Below, in pieces: positions 6,813 to 11,415 of a stretch of DNA of 11,415 nt. The translations under genes were made by a program, and so were the position numbers. The stretch comes from JAIYDQ01 sp031411055 (GTDB lineage: Bacteria > Planctomycetota > Planctomycetia > Pirellulales > Pirellulaceae), in the NCBI GenBank assembly GCA_031411055.1, contig JANOAI010000520.1, positions 1-11,415 on the forward strand. The letters run 5' to 3'. Every line of letters starts with the position of its first letter. The first letter of the stretch is position 1. The notes under the pieces are model-generated. The model saw only the letters and a list, made by a program, of their open reading frames with translations. It had not been told where the DNA came from and ran no database searches.

Positions 6813-7985
6813 ATGCGAGTTGCACACGTAATTACCCGGATGATCGTTGGAGGAGCGCAAGAGAATACGCTTTTCAATTGCCTTGATTTGCTCAACGAGT
6901 ATCACGACGATGTTCTCTTGATCACCGGCCCGGCTTTGGGTCCCGAAGGCCGATTGTTAGAGCAGGGGAGGGCAGGGGGGCTCAACGTGGAAGTGATCGA
7001 TTCGTTACGACGGGCTATTCATCCGATTCTAGATCGAACTGCCTATACGCAGCTTCGGAGAAAAATCAAAAGCTTTCAACCCGACGTCGTGCATACGCAT
7101 TCTGCCAAAGGTGGCATCCTCGGACGTGCAGCAGCATGGGCCGAGAAGGTACCAGCCATTGTGCATACCGTTCACGGCGCACCATTCCATCCGTATCAAT
7201 CCAAGCTAGCCAGAAGCTTTTACCGAACATGCGAACGTTGGGCGGCGAAGCGTTGTCATCATCTGATCGCCGTGGCTGACGCGATGAAGCAACTGCTCCT
7301 CGATAACCAGATCATGCCGGCTTCGAAAATAACAACGATCTACTCGGGCATGGATGTCGAGCCTTTTGTTCATTGCCATCCGTTTCGCCAAGCGACACGC
7401 CAATCACTAGGACTGGCCGATGATGCGATCGTGGTTGGAAAGATCGCGAGACTGTTCGAGTTGAAAGGGCATGAGTACTTGATTGCCGCTGCGCCTCAAA
7501 TTGTTAAGCAGCAGCCGAACGTCCGATTCTTGCTCGTCGGCGATGGCATTCTGCGAAAGCAGTTTGAAAAGCAAATTGCAGAGGCGGGCTTAGCCAAGTT
7601 CTTTATCTTTGCGGGGCTCATTCCGCCTGAATCCATTCCTCGATACATTTCGGCGATGGACATGTTGGTTCATTGTTCGTTGAGAGAGGGATTGGCGCGA
7701 GCGCTACCCCAGGCTCTTATCGCAGGCAAGCCAGTTATTAGCTTCGATGTGGACGGCGCTCGCGAAGTCTGCATCCACCACGAGACCGGAATTTTGCTCC
7801 CTCCAAGATCGATTTCCGAACTTTCGGATGCAATTAATTTGCTGGTTGAAAAATCGGAGCTACGCGAATCTTGGGGCAGAGCAGGGCAGGGGAGGTTCAC
7901 GGAACAGTTTCGTCACCAAACCATGACGGCCTCAATCCGAAAGCTCTACCAGACCCTTCTCGCAGGGAAGGGGTGTGGGAGTTAA
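6813..7985 (+). CDS. Glycosyltransferase family 4 (GT-B fold)
   Basis: A 390-residue retaining glycosyltransferase, probably acting on the cytoplasmic face in glycan or glycolipid synthesis; donor and acceptor are unknown. The frame is open from 6531, inside truA, but the ATG at 6813 (MRVAHVITRMIVGGAQENT) matches the standard GT4 N terminus, with its Gly-Gly loop at residues 13-14. The N-terminal domain has PDVVHTHSAKGGILGRAAA and VHTVHGAPFHPY (about residues 90-128). The C-terminal nucleotide-sugar domain has GKIARLFELKGHEYL with Arg213 and Lys218, the usual phosphate-binding pair, LVGDG, and SLREGLARALPQALIAGKPV with Glu293. The second Glu of the common E-x7-E motif is Gln300, a variant I have seen in related sequences. 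No membrane segment is seen. Two G-rich motif copies lie in frame. A stretch of 93 bp separates it from the kinase gene. Confidence 0.9.
   Translation: MRVAHVITRMIVGGAQENTLFNCLDLLNEYHDDVLLITGPALGPEGRLLEQGRAGGLNVEVIDSLRRAIHPILDRTAYTQLRRKIKSFQPDVVHTHSAKGGILGRAAAWAEKVPAIVHTVHGAPFHPYQSKLARSFYRTCERWAAKRCHHLIAVADAMKQLLLDNQIMPASKITTIYSGMDVEPFVHCHPFRQATRQSLGLADDAIVVGKIARLFELKGHEYLIAAAPQIVKQQPNVRFLLVGDGILRKQFEKQIAEAGLAKFFIFAGLIPPESIPRYISAMDMLVHCSLREGLARALPQALIAGKPVISFDVDGAREVCIHHETGILLPPRSISELSDAINLLVEKSELRESWGRAGQGRFTEQFRHQTMTASIRKLYQTLLAGKGCGS
6961..6980 (+). repeat. G-rich dispersed motif, copy 3
   Basis: A variant with GCAGGGGAGGGCAGG followed by GGGG, in the glycosyltransferase gene. It encodes E-Q-G-R-A-G-G-L in a surface-loop region of variable sequence. 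Confidence 0.45.
7881..7895 (+). repeat. G-rich dispersed motif, copy 4
   Basis: Exactly GCAGGGCAGGGGAGG, identical to the core of copy 1. It encodes the end of WGRAGQGRF near the C terminus of the glycosyltransferase. The weaker GCAGGGAAGGGG occurs 81 bases further on (7962-7973). Confidence 0.5.
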
Positions 7986-8078
7986 ACTGTGAGGTTCGAG
8001 TGACAGATGCCACTCCAACCTTTTGTTTATTCGTTACCGGCGAAACGCCAGCCCAAAGCTTTTCTTTACACAAGAACC

Positions 8079-8981
8079 ATGACCAAAGTTCGCGATTTTC
8101 TCGGCCCGTATCGACTTGCTCGACTCATTCGCTTGGGGAGTACGTGCCAAGTCTGGGAAGCGGTCGATGAAGGTAGCGGTAAACGCTATGCGATCAAAGT
8201 GCTTCGCCCCGAACAACGCGGTAATAAAACCGAAATCGGCTTCTTAAAGCATGAGTACGAAATTGCTAGTTCCCTGAACCACAAAAATGTGATCAAGGTC
8301 ATCGAGTACAACAGCTCAACCGATACACCGTTTATCGTACTCGACCTCTTTAGTGAAATGAACCTGAAGCAAGCCATCCGTCGCGGTCCGAACATGATTG
8401 CGTATGCGCTCGACAAGATTCTGATTCAGATTGTCGAATCGCTCTATTACTTTCACACCAAAGGCTACGTTCATTGCGACGTGAAGCCCGACAACTTTCT
8501 GATTAGCCGTGACTGCGAAATTAAGCTGATCGACTTTACCATCTCGATCAAGATGAAAACCGGCTGGAGCAAACTGTTTAGCAAAGCGGCCCAAGTCCAG
8601 GGCACCCGTTCCTACATGTCCCCTGAGCAGATTCGGAATCAAAATCTCGAGGCGCGATCCGACGTTTATTCTTTAGGCTGCGTCTTCTACGAGTTGGTGA
8701 CCGGCAAACTGCCTTTCACGGCGTCAAGTCCTAACGAGCTTCTCAGTAAACATCTTTCCGCTCAAGTCCCATCGGCACTCGTTAGCAACGATAACGTATC
8801 CGACGAGTTCAACGCACTCATCAAAGACATGATGGTCAAAGATGTCAAAGCGCGCAAGGAAATGTGGGATGTGCTCAAGAAGGTACGCACGATGAAAATT
8901 TTTAAAAAGCCACCACGCATTCCAGATTCATCCTTCTACGACGACTTCGAAGGCGGCGGGCGTATTGAAGCTCGTTCTTAG
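8079..8981 (+). CDS. Soluble Ser/Thr protein kinase with DFT motif
   Basis: A 300-residue Hanks-type protein kinase, cytoplasmic: no transmembrane segment and no sensor domain. ATG 8079 starts just before the domain (FLGPYRLARLIRLGST); an ATG at 8007 would add 24 residues and cannot be excluded. Seen with this numbering: a degenerate glycine loop (about 17-25), Lys40 in YAIKVL, a helix-C Glu (59 or 61), the catalytic loop HCDVKPDN with Asp134, Lys136 and Asn139, metal-binding Asp152 in DFT, GTRSYMSPEQ as the P+1/APE region, and DVYSLGCVFYELVTGKLPF. Two points are unusual: Cys replaces the Arg of HRD (a non-RD kinase), and DFG reads DFT. Core catalytic residues are kept, so activity is expected. 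The protein ends soon after lobe C with an acidic tail. The substrate is unknown; the neighbours are a glycosyltransferase and accA. Confidence 0.92.
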   Translation: MTKVRDFLGPYRLARLIRLGSTCQVWEAVDEGSGKRYAIKVLRPEQRGNKTEIGFLKHEYEIASSLNHKNVIKVIEYNSSTDTPFIVLDLFSEMNLKQAIRRGPNMIAYALDKILIQIVESLYYFHTKGYVHCDVKPDNFLISRDCEIKLIDFTISIKMKTGWSKLFSKAAQVQGTRSYMSPEQIRNQNLEARSDVYSLGCVFYELVTGKLPFTASSPNELLSKHLSAQVPSALVSNDNVSDEFNALIKDMMVKDVKARKEMWDVLKKVRTMKIFKKPPRIPDSSFYDDFEGGGRIEARS

Positions 8982-9031
8982 TTTTCGAATCCACCATTCT
9001 CAAAATCTTCCATCTTCAATCTAAATTTACC

Positions 9032-10048
9032 ATGGACTCCATTCCTATCGGTCTCGAATTCGAAGCTTCTATTCTTGCGATCGAGCACGAGCTTCGCCAG
9101 CTCCAACAGTCGGACCAGCCAATCGAGGCAATCGATGAAGAGATTCGACGACTCCGTCGGCAATGGACTGAAACGACTCGCGAAGTTTACGGACAACTCA
9201 ATCCATGGCAGACCGTCCAAGTTGCTCGACACAAAGATCGGCCATACACGCGGGACTATCTGAATCTTGCATTCGACGAATTTGTAGAATTGCATGGCGA
9301 TAAATTCTTTGGCGATGATCGAGCTATGTTGACGGGCTTTGCCAAGTTGGATCGACAAAAGGTCATGGTCGTTGGGCATCAGAAAGGTCGCACCTATAAG
9401 GAGCGATCAGCATGTCATTTTGGGTGCGCGCACCCAGAGGGTTACCGCAAGGCAATGAGTAAGATGAGGCTGGCGGAGAAATATGGTCTGCCGATTATCT
9501 GTTTCATCGATACGCCGGGTGCCTTTCCTGGAATCGGAGCTGAAGAACGTGGGCAATCACAAGTGATCGCCGAAAGTATGTTCCTCATGAGCCAGCTCAA
9601 AACGCCGATCATCTGTATCGTGATTGGCGAAGGTGGATCCGGTGGCGCACTGGGGATTGGTGTCGGCGACCGAATCGCCATGCTCCAGTACGCCTACTAC
9701 AGCGTTATCAGCCCAGAAGGTTGCGCTGGAATTCTATGGAAGAGCCACCAGTTTGCCCCGAAAGCCGCCGAAGCCCTTCGGTTTACGTCGAAGCATTTGT
9801 TGCATCTTGGCATCGTCGACGATGTCCTGGAGGAGCCGCTGGGGGGGGCTCACCGCGACCATCAGCAAATGGCCGCTCGGCTGAAAAAGTATTTGCTCCG
9901 GACGCTTGCCCAACTTCAGAATTCTCCGAAGGACGAACTCCCTGTTCAGCGGTACGAAAAATTCCGAAAAATGGGGGTCTATTTTGAGCAGCTTTCGGAC
10001 GGTTCGCAAAAGACGATTGGGACGCCAATCACCGCCGACATGGTTTGA
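9032..10048 (+). CDS. accA: Acetyl-CoA carboxylase carboxyltransferase subunit alpha
   Basis: With AccD it forms the heterotetrameric carboxyltransferase that moves carboxyl from carboxybiotin to acetyl-CoA, giving malonyl-CoA, the committed step of fatty acid synthesis. It has 338 residues, slightly longer than the usual 315-320. The N terminus (about 5-60) is a charged helical segment as in other AccA proteins (LEFEASILAIEHELRQL). Hallmarks seen are GHQKGR, HPEGYRKAMSKMRLAEK, FIDTPGAFPGIGAEERGQ, GEGGSGGALGIGVGD with the oxyanion glycines, SPEGCAGILW, and EPLGGAHRD. Translation starts at ATG 9032 in a pyrimidine-rich leader with no clear Shine-Dalgarno site, 50 bp after the kinase stop. accD is not in the window. 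A run of eight G (9841-9848) lies inside the conserved EPLGGAHRD codons. Confidence 0.97.
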   Translation: MDSIPIGLEFEASILAIEHELRQLQQSDQPIEAIDEEIRRLRRQWTETTREVYGQLNPWQTVQVARHKDRPYTRDYLNLAFDEFVELHGDKFFGDDRAMLTGFAKLDRQKVMVVGHQKGRTYKERSACHFGCAHPEGYRKAMSKMRLAEKYGLPIICFIDTPGAFPGIGAEERGQSQVIAESMFLMSQLKTPIICIVIGEGGSGGALGIGVGDRIAMLQYAYYSVISPEGCAGILWKSHQFAPKAAEALRFTSKHLLHLGIVDDVLEEPLGGAHRDHQQMAARLKKYLLRTLAQLQNSPKDELPVQRYEKFRKMGVYFEQLSDGSQKTIGTPITADMV

Positions 10049-10051
10049 AAA

Positions 10052-10198
10052 ATGCTCGCCGTTCGCGCCGCCATTGTCGCCGTTCTCTCCAAGACATTGT
10101 CGCCATTCTCTCCGGGACATTGTCGCCGTTCTCTCTGAGACATTGTCGCCGTTCTCTCTGAGAACGAGCGTGTCCCGGCGCAACGAAGCGTGTCCCGG
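10052..10198 (+). repeat. Tandem 23-bp palindromic repeat array, locus B
   Basis: Directly after accA, units beginning CATTGTCGCC start at 10072, 10095, 10118 and 10141, an exact 23-bp period. A degenerate unit precedes them (10052-10071, TGCTCGCCGTTCGCGCC). Internal units end AAGA, GGGA or GAGA and lose part of the right arm; only the last (10141-10165) keeps the full palindrome GTTCTC, loop TCT, GAGAAC. It continues with GAGCGTGTCCCGG, whose AGCGTGTCCCGG (10167-10178) is repeated exactly at 10187-10198. Because 23 is not a multiple of three, a reading frame through the array cycles through three different peptides, and no coding constraint is seen. It may also terminate or stabilise the accA transcript. 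Confidence 0.9.
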
Positions 10199-10469
10199 GT
10201 ATCGCACAAGTTGCTTTTCAAGCGATTCTAGACCGGAGAATAACGTCCGATAATGTTTCTTATGTTCGGTTGGCTATAGGATTTTCTCAGGGATTTCAGG
10301 CGTTTTTGAAATCCACGTTTTACGGCACACCGTCCCCTGTATCGATGATTGGACGATCGCCATGTTGTGTTGCTTCGATCGCGACACGATCGAGCGAATC
10401 GATGAGAACGCACCGAAATGGGAGTTGCAATGCGGACGAGTTGGAACGTCGCGATGGTCGGTCTCAGCG
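10199..10469. other. Non-coding stretch between repeat array and cvpA
   Basis: Between convergent accA and cvpA. I see no gene: the short open frames here have no family resemblance or plausible start context, and the longer ones run antisense through cvpA. Apart from the hairpin at 10291-10314, only small AT/CG palindromic patches (CGATCG near 10377-10395) are visible. Confidence 0.5.
10291..10314. other. Perfect 8-bp hairpin downstream of accA
   Basis: GGATTTCA and TGAAATCC form an 8-bp stem with an 8-nt loop (GGCGTTTT). No run of T follows directly (ACGTTTTACG on plus), so terminator function for accA or, from the other side, cvpA is uncertain. Confidence 0.35.
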
Positions 10470-11228
10470 CTACCGAATGCTAGGCAAGACATCGTTGAAT
10501 GAACCGTTCGGCCAAACGTTGTTGTTCGGAGTGGTGACCGGATTCCCAGGGAGTGGAAGTTGCCAATTTCCGTTTCCAAGGTTCTCTGGAAAAAGGTTTC
10601 CCGGAAGGGGGTTTCCCGAGTCCGGTTTTCGGGCTCCACCGAACCCGAACCAGCCCCCCTGCCCTTGAGCCGGATCGACTCTGCTGGAAACCGTATTCGT
10701 GTTCGATTGGCGACCATCCAGTCGCTGTTCAATTTGATCCAAATACGGCCGAACAATCGGCTCGATTTCTTTCGGCAAAACGATTCCATTGCTAGCCGCC
10801 AGCAACTGGCTCATGTACGAACCGCTTCGCGAGTCGACGATCGCTTGTTGCTGGCGAGGACCGAGCAAAGTCACCGCGAACATCGTAATCAGCAAACACA
10901 GCAAAACCCCTTTTCCGAACCCAAGCAAGGCTCCCATATGCCGATCAAAATCCCGCATCCGAAATTGATCGATGATGCTGCTGATCAATCGAAAGAAAAC
11001 CCAAATCACAAAGGATGATCCGGCATAGATCAGGAGCATGGCTAGAAAGGTATTCCAGGGCTCTTGTGCATGAATCATCGTCGCAACACGACCACGCATG
11101 TTGTAGGCAAAAAGGTAACTAACAACAATCGAAGCCAAAGACGCGACTTGCCAAGCCAGGCCTTTGATCGCTCCCATGAAAGTCGCGATCCCGAGGACCA
11201 CAAGCATGATGATGTCATAAGTCTGCAT
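10470..11228 (-). CDS. CvpA-family membrane protein with Gly/Asn/Pro-rich tail
   Basis: A 252-residue inner-membrane protein of the CvpA (colicin V production) family. The family is linked to envelope homeostasis, though its biochemical role is unsettled. ATG 11228 (MQTYDIIMLVVLGIATFMGAIKG) is the usual CvpA start; a TTG 11 codons upstream is disfavoured, and GGGAAG sits a few bases before the ATG. Four hydrophobic segments lie at about 5-20, 27-42, 60-84 and 100-122, with the family motif DRHMGALLGFGKGVLLCLLI before and in the fourth. After about residue 170 comes a low-complexity tail with repeated G-N-x-x-P units (GNPLPGNLFPENLGNGNWQL). The tail is not part of the family core and is probably disordered. 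The G-rich motif encodes GQGGW there. Repeat arrays lie beyond both ends of the gene. Confidence 0.85.
   Translation of the reverse strand: MQTYDIIMLVVLGIATFMGAIKGLAWQVASLASIVVSYLFAYNMRGRVATMIHAQEPWNTFLAMLLIYAGSSFVIWVFFRLISSIIDQFRMRDFDRHMGALLGFGKGVLLCLLITMFAVTLLGPRQQQAIVDSRSGSYMSQLLAASNGIVLPKEIEPIVRPYLDQIEQRLDGRQSNTNTVSSRVDPAQGQGGWFGFGGARKPDSGNPLPGNLFPENLGNGNWQLPLPGNPVTTPNNNVWPNGSFNDVLPSIR
10653..10664 (-). repeat. G-rich dispersed motif, copy 5
   Basis: On minus: GGGCAGGGGGGC, preceded by AA, encoding G-Q-G-G in the CvpA tail. It is the only copy with its G-rich strand on minus. Confidence 0.35.
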
Positions 11229-11342
11229 AGTATCTTCCCGAAGACCCGATTCCTGTTTCAACGCAATGGCTATACAGGAATATTACTGGCCGTGCGAATA
11301 GCAAAACGACGATCGAATGCTGGCAAATAGAAACAGGGAAAA

Positions 11343-11357
11343 GCAGGGGGAGGAGGC
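11343..11357 (+). repeat. G-rich dispersed motif, copy 6 (divergent)
   Basis: GCAGGGGGAGGAGGC, the only copy outside a gene, 15 bases before repeat locus C. It is the most divergent copy and could be a chance G-rich stretch. Confidence 0.3.
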
Positions 11358-11371
11358 AAGGGGATTTTTCC

Positions 11372-11415
11372 GTGTCGCCGTTCTCTCCGAGAACAATCTC
11401 GCCGTTTTCTCCGAG
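11372..11415 (+). repeat. Palindromic repeat array, locus C (runs off window)
   Basis: Two plus-oriented units lie upstream of cvpA. The first, 11373-11394, is TGTCGCC, GTTCTC, loop TCC, GAGAAC, identical over its 22 bases to copy 1 of locus A. The second begins ATCTCGCC and is cut by the window edge at CCGAG; its spacing from the first is 24 bp, and its left arm reads GTTTTC. The array probably continues beyond the window. Confidence 0.85.

Noticed and set aside
10052..10200. Possible CRISPR array at the 23-bp tandem repeats
   Set aside because: Units abut with no unique spacers and vary among themselves; no cas gene is nearby.
9979..10221. Minus-strand open frame across the tandem array with ERTATMS, RREWRQC and ENGDN-like segments
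   Set aside because: The peptides result from a 23-bp repeat read in three cycling frames; there is no independent coding evidence.
10274..10789. Minus-strand open frame overlapping the 3' part of cvpA
   Set aside because: Different frame over the CvpA tail; the composition reflects the repetitive cvpA sequence and no start signal or family match is seen.

Overview
The window reads as chromosomal DNA of a planctomycete, most likely of the Pirellulales. This is inferred from gene content and not from a marker gene: a secreted paralog pair with a DUF11-type lipoprotein, a soluble Ser/Thr kinase, a LolA-like exported protein, long C-terminal low-complexity tails, and weak or absent Shine-Dalgarno sites. 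Base composition looks moderate (about half G+C) and even across the window. No tRNA, rRNA, transposase, integrase or CRISPR array was recognised.

Layout. (1) 1-1030, plus strand: the 3' end of lipA (lipoyl synthase), then a predicted nucleotidyltransferase and a 79-residue partner. Each junction is a 4-bp ATGA stop/start overlap, so the three genes look translationally coupled. (2) 1051-4585, minus strand: an envelope cassette of two paralogous exported proteins (3386-4585 and 2406-3179) and a DUF11-like lipoprotein (1051-2385). It is interrupted at 3213-3360 by palindromic repeats. (3) 4803-10048, plus strand: an exported LolA-like protein, truA, a GT4 glycosyltransferase, a soluble Ser/Thr kinase with an unusual DFT motif, and accA. 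(4) 10470-11228, minus strand: a CvpA-family membrane protein with repeat arrays beyond both of its ends.

lipA, truA and accA are housekeeping genes (lipoylation, tRNA pseudouridylation, fatty acid synthesis). The minus-strand cassette, the LolA-like protein, the glycosyltransferase and CvpA concern the envelope. Apart from the lipA-linked trio and the minus-strand cassette there is no strong sign of shared function.

The least explained material is non-coding or lies across genes. A roughly 23-bp palindromic repeat family (TGTCGCC, then GTTCTC, a 3-nt loop and GAGAAC) occurs at three loci, one of them a tandem array with an exact 23-bp period. A separate nested palindrome lies between the LolA-like gene and truA. 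A G-rich motif near GCAGGGCAGGGGAGG recurs six times, mostly inside genes, five of them with the G-rich strand on plus. These are the best candidates for an undescribed system. No new multi-gene defence or metabolic system is evident.
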